NCBI RefSeq assembly: GCF_021730395.1
Contig: NC_069376.1
Coordinates: forward strand, 13,673,001-13,737,000
DNA from: Mercenaria mercenaria
Lineage: Eukaryota; Mollusca; Bivalvia; Venerida; Veneridae
Direction: 5' to 3'
DNA: 64,000 nt
Below are positions 41,766 through 52,151 of this stretch, piece after piece; position 1 is the first letter of the stretch; each line of letters starts with the position of its first letter. A model generated the notes under the pieces. The model saw only the letters and a program-made list of their open reading frames with translations. It was not told the origin of the DNA and did not search any database. A program made the position numbers and the translations under genes.

Positions 41766-42299
41766 TTAACTTACATTATTGTCAGATGAATTACGACTGT
41801 TAATGTCGGGGGTTGTGTCAAACTTCTTGGATTTTTCCAATTTTGCCTTGGCCCTCTCCTCAGCCCTACGTATCTTTTTATCATCGTCGGAGTCACTGGC
41901 AACATCTATTTGCTCATACTCTGCTATCGTGGACCATCCAGACGGCGAGGAATCTGCGATTCTAATCAACTTATTTCTATGATGTAATTTTTGCTGAGCT
42001 TCATTCAAATACTCTTGAGCTTTAGAGGCGTTTCTGAGACTTATGGCTTTCTTAGTAGTGTCAAGCAAATCCGAAATTTCAGAATTAAATTGAAACTGTT
42101 TCTTATTAGAAATGCTCTTGAATGAAATGTAATTATCACTTCGTACCTTCTTCCTGACGTTTTCAGCTGTCCACTCAGAATCCTCCTTCAGATCACGTTT
42201 GAGATCAGCGAATTTCTCGTCAAAAAATCCTTTCAATTCCTGCGCAACTTGTTTCCTCAATTCAGAAGATCTTTCGTCGCCATTTTCTTGGTCGGACAT
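41766..42299 (-). pseudogene. Gag-like region of the YR retrotransposon
   Basis: The sense start is MSDQENGDERSSELRKQVAQ at 42299, nine bases past repeat A1. The 178-residue stretch is charged and helical with a likely coiled coil (KGFFDEKFADLKRDLKE), a conserved-looking SPSGWSTIAEYE block and a basic/acidic tail DSDDDKKIRRAEERAKAKLE. It resembles the first ORF of DIRS/Ngaro-type elements in position and composition. The frame is also open upstream through A1, which is not taken as coding. Confidence 0.75.
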
Positions 42300-42307
42300 T
42301 ATAACTT

Positions 42308-42492
42308 CATAAACGTATGTTTGCTGCCAAATTTTAACCTCGAGTGGAGATAAAGCGCGAAAAAACCTATATATACTGGCAGAATTGCACGAAATGTTCG
42401 TGCAAAAGCCCGCCAAAACATATACAATAGAAACCAATGAAGTATAAAACTAATGAAGGATACTTAATTTCGAAGCGATAATAATTACATTT
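42308..42492 (-). repeat. Split direct repeat A1 (outer 5' end)
   Basis: 185-bp copy of A2, ending at the element boundary ACATTT|GTCGTCTGTC. Confidence 0.93.
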
Positions 42493-42533
42493 GTCGTCTG
42501 TCAGTCATGGAAAACAATCACCCACTGTTCACA

Positions 42534-43405
42534 CTACTGGCACCAGATCAGAAAGAAAATGCCTCTGTACATGTTATACCTTACCCCTAGGTATTCTATA
42601 AGAACCATGGTCATGAACGGGAAAATATACTAACCCATTTCAATCGCACATTTCTCAATTAAAACCTGGAGTTCAATAAATGTGTAGTGCGGATATTGAA
42701 CAAGTGATAATTTATTTTCTACTGTGTACCGGTCACACTTCTTCAGTATTTCTTATCTTAGAGAAACAATGCGTAGTTTATAGTTTCATCAACGTTACAG
42801 AAAAAAAAACTTGCGTGAACTTCCCTGTTGAAGTTCCGGCCTAGATTACAAAACTATTCTGATTGGTTGATGTGAAAATGTAGGTCAGTCGTCATTCAAC
42901 TACACGTGTTCGCTAATATGTGTATATGCAGCATAAACGTGCAATGTGAATAAAATAATCAAAACAAATGTATACCAATGTATGACTTCAAATTCAAAAT
43001 TATTTCCAAGATGAATTTCATTCATCATTTTGAGTTTTATTGTAAAATTGTGAACATTTTGCATTCTGTTTCCCGCCTAACATGTGCACATCGCTCTGAC
43101 CTCTAGACCGGATGTTCATTAGGGAAATTCACGCAAGTTTTTTCTTGACGAAAGCATAAAATATGCGAAGTATCTCAGCAGTATGAAATAGTGAGACAAT
43201 GCGACTGGTACACGATGGAAGATAAATTACCGCTTGTTCAATATGCTTGGTACCCATTCATCGAACTGCGCGTTTTATGTGAGAAATGTGCGCTTGAAAT
43301 GGGTTAGTGCATTTTCCAGTTCATGATAATGGTTCTTATAGAATACCTAGGGGTAGGGTATAACGTGTACAGAGGCATTTTCTTTCTGATCTGGTGCCAG
43401 TGGTT
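42534..43405. repeat. Large inverted repeat, arms about 315 bp
   Basis: The left arm from 42534 (ACTGGCACCAGATCAGAAAG) pairs with the right arm ending 43405 as its reverse complement. The arms share GAAAATGCCTCTGTACA, ACCCCTAGGTATTCTATAAG and AACTTGCGTGAA, with roughly 75-80% identity by eye. A spacer of about 250 bp (42849-43098) separates them. Probably a foldback element or an inverted gene-fragment duplication. Confidence 0.85.
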
Positions 43406-43676
43406 CACACTTCCCCTCTTTGCACACAGTGGACTTACACCTTTTATAGTCATTGTTTGGTCTAATGCAAATATTACCAGTAGATCTAATATGGGCGTCA
43501 ATGTGAATAAAACTAAATCTGGCCTTGTATACATTGAAGTTTTCAGGCCATCTGGAAGAGAACGTGTGTATGCCAAGGTCAAAATTGTTAAAAAGACAGT
43601 CTGGCTTTAAAATTGTCACAAGTAACATCGGCTGGATTAAAACACACTTGTAAAACAAGCAGTTCATCTTGGTCAA
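43347..43676 (-). CDS. Unrecognised open frame, possible terminal exon
   Basis: A 109-codon minus frame from an ATG at 43676 to a stop at 43347. It contains RWPENFNVYKARFSFIHIDA, IRPNNDYKRCKSTVCKEGKC and ends LAPDQKENASVHVIPYP. I recognise no family. What makes it worth listing: the plus-strand arm of the inverted repeat carries the same ending (LAPDQKENASVHVIPYP, then a TAG stop) in its own open frame, despite about 20-25% nucleotide divergence. That hints at coding constraint. It may be a fragment of a secreted Cys-containing protein or part of a transposon. No splice acceptor or promoter is claimed. Confidence 0.3.
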   Translation of the reverse strand: MTKMNCLFYKCVLIQPMLLVTILKPDCLFNNFDLGIHTFSSRWPENFNVYKARFSFIHIDAHIRSTGNICIRPNNDYKRCKSTVCKEGKCEPLAPDQKENASVHVIPYP

Positions 43677-43762
43677 GATATGAGTATTTCTTTCAAAGTA
43701 TACGTCACTGATTTATAAGCATATATATTTATTGTATTCTAACAATATGTGATTGACGCACA

Positions 43763-44066
43763 CGCTTGTTTCCCTTTGCCTATCTCGGTTGTGCAACCGT
43801 ATTCTATGACGACCATGCCTGTTTCTCTTTGCCTATCTCGGTTGAGCAACCGTATTCTATGACGACCATGCCTGTTTCTCTTTGCCTATCTCGGTTGAGC
43901 AACCGTATTCTATGACGACCATGCCTGTTTCTCTTTGCCTATCTCGGTTGAGCAACCGTATTCTATGACGACTCATGCCTGTTTCTCTTTGCCTATCTCG
44001 GTTGAGCAACCGTATTCTATGACGACCACGCCTGTTTCTCTTTGCCTATCTCGGTTGTGCAACCAA
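43763..44066. repeat. 53-bp minisatellite, 6 units
   Basis: Units of GCCTGTTTCTCTTTGCCTAT + CTCGGTTGAGCAACCGTATT + CTATGACGACCAT, nearly identical to each other. Confidence 0.95.
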
Positions 44067-44639
44067 AATGATGCATTCAGAAGCTACGCGCTGCATTAGA
44101 ACTGGTCTTTAGCTTCATGTAGTTGAAACATCCCAGTACGAGAAATTATATCGCTATCAAAAGAAATAATCCATTTTTAAATGCTTACATGTTAGTGGAA
44201 ATAATTGCAAATTTTCACAAAAAAAGTAATAAAATATTATTTCGAACATGGATCTAACTCTATGTAATATGTCCCTTAGATAAGTCTCTAACAGAAAATA
44301 TTAAAACTGAAAAAAATGTCATAAGATGTTGCTCAAATTGAACTGAACACCTTTAAATGAGAAAAAAAACAAAACATTTTGTAAATCATATGTTCATGTA
44401 AAAACATTCACTTAATGTCCCAATGAATGTCTACGGAATGCATTAGGTATCACTGAGATAACGTCAACATTTTCGCACCAGGCTTCACCATCGTCGTACT
44501 GCTTTCCTAGGAGTGAATAATAAATATCATATACCGATACATGTATATATACCCCATGTACACTGTTACAGGAAGTATTCAATAGTATATATTTATGTCA
44601 AAAGTGTCAGATTTCAGTAGGACAGAAAATTTCAATTGT
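44067..44639. other. No gene seen
   Basis: AT-rich spacer between two arrays. Confidence 0.5.
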
Positions 44640-45680
44640 TCACGGGCGGCTGGCGTGCAATATTCCGATGACGTAACGTTTACAGGGGCATGTTAGCAGT
44701 ATTCTGATGTAACGTAACATAATTTCGATGGCTGTCACACGGTCACTTGTAAACAATACTCACGACTAACTATGATCGCTGGCATGTCACAACCACTAGT
44801 GTTACAACACCTGACAACGAATTGCGCTGGTCAGTTCCACGATTCTCTAATGAATAGCTTAACGTGCTGGCATTGTCACACGCGCGGATGCGTGTCAATA
44901 CTCTGCGACGTAAACTTGCGTTGGTTCCATGCTGGACTGGTACATATACACTCCGACGACTGGGTGCGGCTTGCGATGGCGTTCACACCGGCGGCTGTGT
45001 GTACACACTCCGTATGACGAATGCTCGTGTCACACCTGCGACTGGTGTACAATACCCGACGACATAACTTGCTCTGGCGTGTCACACCGGCGGACTGGTG
45101 TACAACACTCCGACAACGTAACTTGCGCTGGCATGTCCAGTACTCCGACGACGTAACTTGCGCTGGCTTGTCACACCGGCGGCTGGTGTACAATACTCTG
45201 ACGACGTAACTTGCGCTGGCGTGTCACACCGGCGACTGGTGTACAACACTCCGACGACGTAACTTGCGCTGGCGTGTCACACCGGCGACTGGTGTACAAC
45301 ACTCCGACGACGTGACTTGCGCTGGCGTGTCACACCGGCGGCTGGTGTACAACACTCCGTTGACGTGACTCGTGTCACACCTGCGACTGGTGTACAATAC
45401 TCCAACAACGTAACTTGCGCTGACGTGTCACACCTGCGACTGGTGTACAGTACTCCGACGACGTAACTTGCGTGTCACAACTGCGACTGGTGTACAATAC
45501 TCCGACGACGTAACTTGCGCTGGCGTGTCACACCTGCGACTGGTGTACAGTACTCCGACGACGTAACTTGCGCTGGCGTGTCACAGCTGCGACTGGTGTA
45601 CAATACTCCGACGACGTAACTTGCGCTGGCGTGTCACACCGGCGACTGGTGTACAATACTCATACGACGTAACTTGCGCT
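44640..45680. repeat. 53-bp GC-richer minisatellite
   Basis: About 20 units of GACGACGTAACTTGCGCTGG + CGTGTCACACCGGCGACTGG + TGTACAACACTCC, with worn copies at the left end. Several overlapping open frames on both strands come from the array. Confidence 0.94.
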
Positions 45681-45930
45681 TCATTTCCTGCATTCGCTTC
45701 ATTTAAATTTCCTTATTTTCATGTTTTTATGAGCTCACCTGTTAAATTTGGGAAAAATAATAAAATCAAGTTTTCTTAAAGGTAAGAGTCTTTATTTCTT
45801 CGACATAATTACCATCTATGAATTACGTCGCGGTCGTGTGTAGCAGCAGCCACATACACTTTAAATGTGGTTCTAATATTGCCTTTTCGAAAAACCATTT
45901 TCTTTCCTTCTTCTCTTTTTTTTTTTTATT

Positions 45931-45957
45931 CCCCCCCCCCCCCCCCCCCCCCCCCCC
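45931..45957 (+). repeat. Poly-C run, 27 bases
   Basis: Uninterrupted C run after a T run. No TIRs around it. Confidence 0.95.
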
Positions 45958-46379
45958 GAATCGCGCTTGTATTTTAATTCTTTTATCTATATTTCTGGTA
46001 AGAACGTATGAATTCTCATAACGGTGTGTTAATGGTGAAAATTTTTAAAATATTACAAAACAAAACCATAGCGATTTTATCCCATACCTACAAATTACAA
46101 GCATACTGAAGCATACAATACAAGTCTTAAATATCTTCATACACAATACCTAGATCAACTGCTAAACGTCGGAAAGTACGTTACGTTACTATTTCATTCG
46201 AGATTATCAAACAATGTTTTCCGTTACCGTTGCCACTTTCAATACCCGAAAGTGAGCACAAAAGACAACTCTGTCAGTCTTGTTCGTTTTGTTGCATTAA
46301 CTCCCATACACTTTCCATCATATCGACATATAGCATCAGTATAGATATATAACGATAAGTATTGAGATAAAATACAGAA

Positions 46380-46760
46380 AGGTCAGTATCGATTTAGAAA
46401 GGTAAGTATCGATTTAGAAAGGTCAGTATCGATGTAGAAAGGTCAGTATCAATTTAGAAAGGTGTATCGATTAAAAAAGGTCAGTATCTATGTAGAAAGG
46501 TCAGTATCTATATAGAAAGGTCAGTACCTATGTAGAAAGGTCAGTATCTATGTAGAAAGGTCAGTACCTATGTAGAAAGGTCAGTATCTATGTAGAAAGG
46601 TCAGTACCTATGTAGAAAGGTCAGTATCTATGTAGAAAGGGCAGTATCTATGTAGAAAGGTCAGTACCTATGTAGAAAGGTCAGTACCTATGTAGAAAGG
46701 TCAGTATCTATGTAATGTAGAAAGGTCAGTACCTATGTAGAAAGGTCAGTACCTATGTAG
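46380..46760. repeat. 20-bp minisatellite
   Basis: About 19 units of GTAGAAAGGTCAGTATCTAT or the CAGTACCTAT variant. Confidence 0.94.
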
Positions 46761-47399
46761 AAGCAACAAAACTACAGGAGCATCAGTATCGATATAAAAG
46801 GATCATAGTCGATACAGAAACACCAGTATAGATACTAGAGGAAAGCTGTAGAAAACATATTTAACTCAAGTCCAACAAAATATTAATATAAACTTAAGTG
46901 TCAAATTTCAGAAGCGTAGATCTGTAAAATTACTGGATCATATCAGTATATGATCAGTTACACTGAAAAACACAGACAAAAGTAATGTTTGAGGACGAAA
47001 GACTGAATTGCTAGTTTGTTGTCATCATTTACCAAAATATCACCATAAGTTTTAGTTAAAAAGCGCAGAAATTTAAAACGGATTTTTACCTATTGTATTA
47101 TGGCTTGCTGTACCTTAAAACAATCGTAGTTTTTCTCTTGAAGACGCTTAACTAGACAAAATATTACAAATTCTTTAGGACAGATAAACAATGAATATAT
47201 GTTTATTAGCCTAAATAAAATGAATGTTCAGCAAATCTCCAAGGAAGAGTGTAAACATTAAAGCTTAGTACATGCGATTTTTCATTATTTTAAACTTACT
47301 GGAGTTGATTTCGTTATGTCAGAATATGTGTTTGCTGAGAGAAAATGTTTTATTTTTTAACTAATAAACTCGTGCTATATGTGTTAATTCTGAAGAAAA
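46761..47399. other. Upstream flank of the TRIM-like gene
   Basis: AT-rich, no other gene. The 5' UTR and promoter of the gene at 47400 should lie here; no clear core element was seen. Confidence 0.4.
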
Positions 47400-49022
47400 A
47401 TGATGGCGCATGGAAAGAAAAGTATTAAGTCTTCTAATCCAAAACCATGTGATGCAACGTCAAGGACGTCTAGGACGGATAAAGATTCTGACGTCACGGA
47501 CGATTATGACCGTCCTCTGCAGTGTCCATCACATTCCACAAGGGTAATGAATCTTTACTGCGCTTTTTGTGAAAAGCCAATTTGTGACAAATGTAAAACC
47601 ACTGCGCATGCGCGGCATTCGACTGAAGTCAAAGGAAACAGAGCACTGGTCCGTGCAGCAAACTACAAACGAAAGTTTATTCAGAAAATGGTGGACAGCC
47701 GTAAAATCTCAGTCATTCCAAGAATCAAAAGTCTTATTGTTGAATTATCTGAGAGTAAGACAAAGTTACACGGTCGTGTGGAAAATGTTATCAAACGATA
47801 TCAAAATTATGCCAGTAAACACCGCGATAAGTTGATTGCCCCGGAAGAAGAATGGGTGAGCGAAATCGTTTTCAAGTTAAATAAATATGTCAAAAATATG
47901 GATGAGAAAATCATGTTTCTAAAGGAACAGTTATTCGATGTACAGGCCTCCCTTCAGCTTATTCAAAGCGAGTTAGATTCAATGAGTCATGCGGAACTAC
48001 TTTTAATATCTAACACACTACGTTCAAATCTCGAATTCATCCATGAACCAAAATGGCCATGCGAGGAAATAATGGTCACTTTGAAACTTCAAACAGTTCC
48101 AGACTTTGGTTCAGTGATGTTCCAAACGGATAAATATTCCGATAAGAACTGTAGTGTCACTTTTGATCACGTGATGGCTGAACCAGTTATATACTCCAGA
48201 GTTTTTGATACAAGACTGCCTATTCCGAAGAAAGCACTCGCAGACGAAAATGCAAAGATTTCGCTGGCGTCTGCGTCAGAAATGTACGTGTCATTTGGGG
48301 AATATATAGTAGCATATACACTGGATAGCAGACGATATAAGAAAGCAAGCAGTAACATACATTTTACATACATAATGACAGTGCGAGATAATATTATTGA
48401 TATCTCGTGCGAACAGAACGGGCACCTGTTCTATCTGACACATAATGCGGTGAATTCAATCACAGACCAACGAAAAATTCGTAAATGTTTTTCTTTAACT
48501 GAGACACCCAGCGCTATATGTGTAACAACAGATGGACATAAAAGTGTGTTCATCGCCTTCCATGATGCCGGCAAGATATTCAAATACGACATGAAAGGTG
48601 AAATCCTCATGGAACTAAGTCATCCTGATCCAAAAATGGTTTACCGTCCAAGACATATGGCCTTGAATTACATTGGTGACCTTTTCTTCTCCGACGATAT
48701 CTCGAACATTACCATCTTAGACGAGAACGGTATTTGGAAAGGGGCTATAACTCGTGACGCCAAAACAACATCTTCTTGTGGACCATTACGGCCAACAGGA
48801 ATCGCTTGTTCATTACAGCGGCATGTCTTCATCATTGACAACAACGCAACAACAAATGTTCATATTTTCAGTGAGGACGGGAAATACCTACAAACAGCTG
48901 TATTCAAGAACCTTAAAGACGCCTATGTGTTGAACATTGACCGGTCAGGTGACGTGTGGATAGCCTTCAAAGACGGCCGCATCCGTATTTATAGACCAAA
49001 CTTTATTGGTGACTTAGACTGA
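47400..49022 (+). CDS. B-box/coiled-coil/beta-propeller protein (TRIM-like, no RING), intronless
   Basis: 540 residues from the ATG at 47400; an in-frame TGA nine bases upstream supports the start. A B-box zinc finger spans about residues 42-73 (C42, H45, C54, C57, C62, C65, H70, H73). A helical coiled-coil region covers about 85-200, with NKYVKNMDEKIMFLKEQLFD. The C-terminal part, about 330-535, reads as NHL/YVTN-type propeller strands (PSAICVTTDGHKSVFIAFHD, RPTGIACSLQRHVFIIDNNA, GDVWIAFKDGRIRIYRP). Only about 41 residues precede the B-box, so there is no RING and E3 ligase activity is not expected on its own. Intronless B-box/NHL-like genes are numerous in bivalves, where they are linked to innate immunity or signalling; that link is family knowledge. 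The last codons are duplicated downstream. Confidence 0.9.
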   Translation: MMAHGKKSIKSSNPKPCDATSRTSRTDKDSDVTDDYDRPLQCPSHSTRVMNLYCAFCEKPICDKCKTTAHARHSTEVKGNRALVRAANYKRKFIQKMVDSRKISVIPRIKSLIVELSESKTKLHGRVENVIKRYQNYASKHRDKLIAPEEEWVSEIVFKLNKYVKNMDEKIMFLKEQLFDVQASLQLIQSELDSMSHAELLLISNTLRSNLEFIHEPKWPCEEIMVTLKLQTVPDFGSVMFQTDKYSDKNCSVTFDHVMAEPVIYSRVFDTRLPIPKKALADENAKISLASASEMYVSFGEYIVAYTLDSRRYKKASSNIHFTYIMTVRDNIIDISCEQNGHLFYLTHNAVNSITDQRKIRKCFSLTETPSAICVTTDGHKSVFIAFHDAGKIFKYDMKGEILMELSHPDPKMVYRPRHMALNYIGDLFFSDDISNITILDENGIWKGAITRDAKTTSSCGPLRPTGIACSLQRHVFIIDNNATTNVHIFSEDGKYLQTAVFKNLKDAYVLNIDRSGDVWIAFKDGRIRIYRPNFIGDLD

Positions 49023-49104
49023 CCGGTCAGGTGATGTGTGGATAACAATCAAAGACGGTCGTATCCTTATTTATAGATCAAACTTTATCTGTGATTTAGA
49101 TTGA
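48941..49104 (+). repeat. 82-bp duplication of the TRIM-like gene's 3' end
   Basis: 48941-49022, the last codons and stop, is repeated at 49023-49104 with a few changes (CCGGTCAGGTGATGTGTGGA for CCGGTCAGGTGACGTGTGGA). The second copy is outside the frame of the gene. Confidence 0.9.
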
Positions 49105-50430
49105 CCAGAAGGCCGTACCAAACTTTATCCGCGTGATTTAGATTGACCAGACGGCCGTACCAAACTTTATCCGCGTGATTTAGATCGACCAGACGGCCGT
49201 ACCAAACTTTATCCGCGTGATTTAGATTGACCAGACGGCCGTACCAAACTTTATCCGCGTGATTTAGATTGACCAGACGGCCGTACCAAACTTTATTCCG
49301 TGATTTAGATTGACCAGACGGTCGTACCAAACTTTATCCGCCTGATTTAGATTGATCAGACGGCCGTACCAAACTTTATTCCGTGATTTAGATTGACCAG
49401 ACGGCCTTACCAAACTTTATCCGCCTGATTTAGATTGATCAGATGGCCGTACCAAACTTTATCCGCGTGATTAAATTGACCAGACGGCCGTACCAAACTT
49501 TATTCCGTAATTTAGATTGACCAGACGGCCGTACCAAACCTTTTCCGCGTGATTCAGATTGATCAAACGGCCGTACCAAACTTTATCCGCGTGATTTAGA
49601 TTGACCAGACGGCCGTACCAAACTTTATCCCCGTGATTTAGATTGACCTGACGGCCGTACCAAACTTTATCCGCGTGATATAGATTGACCAGACGGTCGT
49701 ACCAAACTTTATTCCGTGATTTAGATTGACCAGACGGCCGTACCAAACTTTATCCGCGTGATTTAGATTGATCAGACGGCCGTACCAAACTTTATCCGCC
49801 TGATTTAGATTGACCAGACGGCCGTATCAAACTTTATTCCGTGATTTAGATTGACCAGATGGCCGTACCAAACTTTATCCGCGTGATTTAGATTGACCAG
49901 ACGGCCGTACCAAACTTTATTCCGTGATTTAGATTGACCAGACGGCCGTACCAAACCTTTTCCGCCTGATTTAGATTGACCAGACGGCCGTACCAAACTT
50001 TATCCGCCTGATTCAGATTGATCAAACGGCCGTACCAAACTTTATCCGCGTGATTTAGATTGACCGACGGCCGTACCAAACTTTATCCGCGTGATTTAGA
50101 TTGACCAGATGCGTACCAAACTTTATCCTGATTGATACGACGCTACCAAACTTTATCCGCCTGATTTAGATTGATCAGACGGCCGTACCAAACTTTATCG
50201 CGTGATTTAGATTGACCAGACGGCCGTATCAAACTTTATTCCGTGATTTAGATTGACCAGACGGCCGTACCAAACTTTATCCGCGTGATTTAGATTGATC
50301 AGACGGCCGTACCAAACTTTATCCGCCTGATTTAGATTGACCAGACGGCCGTACCAAACTTTATTCCGTGATTTAGATTGATCAGACGGCCGTACCAAAC
50401 TTACCAAACTTTATTCGTGACTTAGAAAAA
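49105..50430 (+). repeat. 42-bp minisatellite derived from the TRIM-like CDS end
   Basis: About 31 units of CCAGACGGCCGTACCAAACT + TTATCCGCGTGATTTAGATT + GA. Each aligns to the gene's end (AGACGGCCGCATCC, CCAAACTTTATTGGTGACTT, AGACTGA) after two internal deletions. Minus-strand frames (VWYGRLVNLNHADK) are artefacts. Confidence 0.95.
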
Positions 50431-50558
50431 GATATTAAATATTGAAAAGCTTGACTATCAAACTCATATCCCTATAATTTGTTTTTGACACTGATAAATT
50501 CTAATAGAATATTAAAAGTATTAGTAACTTTTCTTTAAATGTATCCATATGATCCTTC

Positions 50559-50564
50559 AATAAA
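50559..50564 (+). terminator. Candidate polyadenylation signal of the TRIM-like gene
   Basis: The first AATAAA on the plus strand after the stop, beyond the minisatellite. An ATTAAA near 50434 is an alternative. If either is used, the whole array is 3' UTR. Confidence 0.4.
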
Positions 50565-50570
50565 ATAGTT

Positions 50571-50660
50571 TCAGATACTACCTTTAAATGTAAAAGCTTC
50601 TCAGATACTACCTTTAAATGTAAAAGCTTCTCAGATACTACCTTTAAATGTAAAAGCTTC
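50571..50660. repeat. 30-bp repeat, 3 units
   Basis: Three identical units of TCAGATACTACCTTTAAATG + TAAAAGCTTC. Confidence 0.93.
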
Positions 50661-51520
50661 TCATGAAATGAACTTAACTTGCCTTAATATATAGACTAAT
50701 TGTATTGGCAGTGTTACATTCATATCTAAATGCCATGTATATCAGTCTTATGTCACTTTTAATGGTACTACAATATTTCGCAGAAATCCTTGGCTATGTT
50801 ATATACATCGTAAAATCCCCAAGTTGCCAGTTAAGTTTTGGGGAAATGGTGGCTAGGCCCGTAAGGAAAAGGGGCGAGAGTGGGGTGGGGGGGGGGGGGG
50901 GGGAGCGGGCATTGCGCCGTAAGCACTATTATAGGGGAAAATTGAAAAAAGCAATATTTTTCATAAATATGTCACACAAAAACAGAAAATGATTTTAAGC
51001 ACATTGTCTCATGTTTAAATGGTACAGTTATATATTTTTACGTACCCACCTGTAAACTTTTCTTTACTACTGTCTTTCTGTAGAACAACGTTCTTTAATG
51101 CACACTCTTATTTCAGATTTTTGTGCGCTTTTTCATAACTACAGCTACTTTGCTCAGTGTATATATATGACTATACCTGATACAAAATAGAGTAAGATAG
51201 CTGCTTAAGATATATAAAATAAAACGTTTAAGGATTATAAAGGAGCGGGTTAACTTACAACCTAGTGACCTAGTTTTTCCTTTCACATGAACATCATGAA
51301 AACACATATAAATAATCATCTAACACTCTGGAAATAAAGTGTGGTCAAATCTCAACTTAATACATTCAGCACTGTGCATACTGATATATCAATTTAATAA
51401 AATGTTTCGACATTAAACTGGTAATACAAAAGAATACATTTATTTTGTGGCGCGTCTTTAATTAAATTCAAACTAAATAGTAGATAGATGAGATGGTATA
51501 ACTTAAACTTTATTCTATAA
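50661..51520. other. No gene seen
   Basis: AT-rich. Holds a 17-base G run at 50887-50903 and the downstream sequence of the TRIM-like gene. Confidence 0.5.
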
Positions 51521-51778
51521 TGCACCTGTCAATATTTTGCCCGCCCGGGGGAGCGGCGGGCATACACGGGACTTTAGACAGAAGACCATTCCGACAGGCG
51601 GGAATTTGACAAACATTTGATGTATAACCAGGCTCTAGGGTGGGATTTAGACAAAAAAAGGTTGTCTCTAGGGTGGGGATTTAGACAACAAAATTTTTGA
51701 AATGTCAAATTCCCCAGGCCGCTCGCCCCCCCCCCCCCCCCCCCCCCCCCCCGGACGGGCAAAATATTGACAGGTGCA
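51521..51778. mobile_element. MITE with poly-C core, copy 2
   Basis: Same TIRs and interior as 34220-34482 (GGCTCTAGGGTGGGATTTAG, TTTTTGAAATGTCAAATTCC), with a 27-base C run at 51726-51752. The two copies differ by a few small indels. Confidence 0.88.
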
Positions 51779-52151
51779 CAATACTTGATGCAGAAACCTT
51801 GTTGTGGTTAAACATACCTTATTGAATGGGGAAGTTTATCTTTCATACCGACTCTTGTCATACCTGGCCGTGTATTTTAATATAACAAACAACTGTACGA
51901 TTCACTGAACATCTAACGTAATTATATCAACATTAAATGTAAAACCTACATGTTTTTACTCTTATCTACATTTAAATCGAACTTAAACAAACCATGTGAA
52001 AATGAACGCGAAGTACGGAATGATACGACAGCAGTGAAAAAATGTAAATCTATCCGATCATCTATCCTCAGGTCATAATTCTTGATTTTTACAGACTTTA
52101 GAAATATGTCAATATAACATCTATAAAATATCGACTTTAGGCTATATTGTT

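Larger units (their letters stand above)
35453..42492 (-). mobile_element. Tyrosine-recombinase retrotransposon (DIRS order, Ngaro/PAT-like), full length
   Basis: About 7.0 kb. In sense (minus) order: A1 (42492-42308), a gag-like region, a zinc-knuckle/RT/RNase H region, a tyrosine recombinase, B1 (36201-36091), A2 (36092-35908), B2 (35563-35453). This A1-genes-B1-A2-B2 plan of split direct repeats is the hallmark of Ngaro/PAT-type YR retrotransposons, which lack LTRs and an integrase and are thought to insert through a circular intermediate using the recombinase. Both repeat pairs look identical by eye, which suggests a recent insertion. The coding part looks broken, with perhaps two to four breaks, mostly in the RT portion; treat it as a fossil. 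A minisatellite sits between the recombinase and B1, and a T-run and a tRNA-like piece lie between the gag-like and RT regions. Confidence 0.9.

Noticed and set aside
44772-45209. Several open frames on both strands
   Set aside because: All fall within the 53-bp minisatellite and change frame between units.
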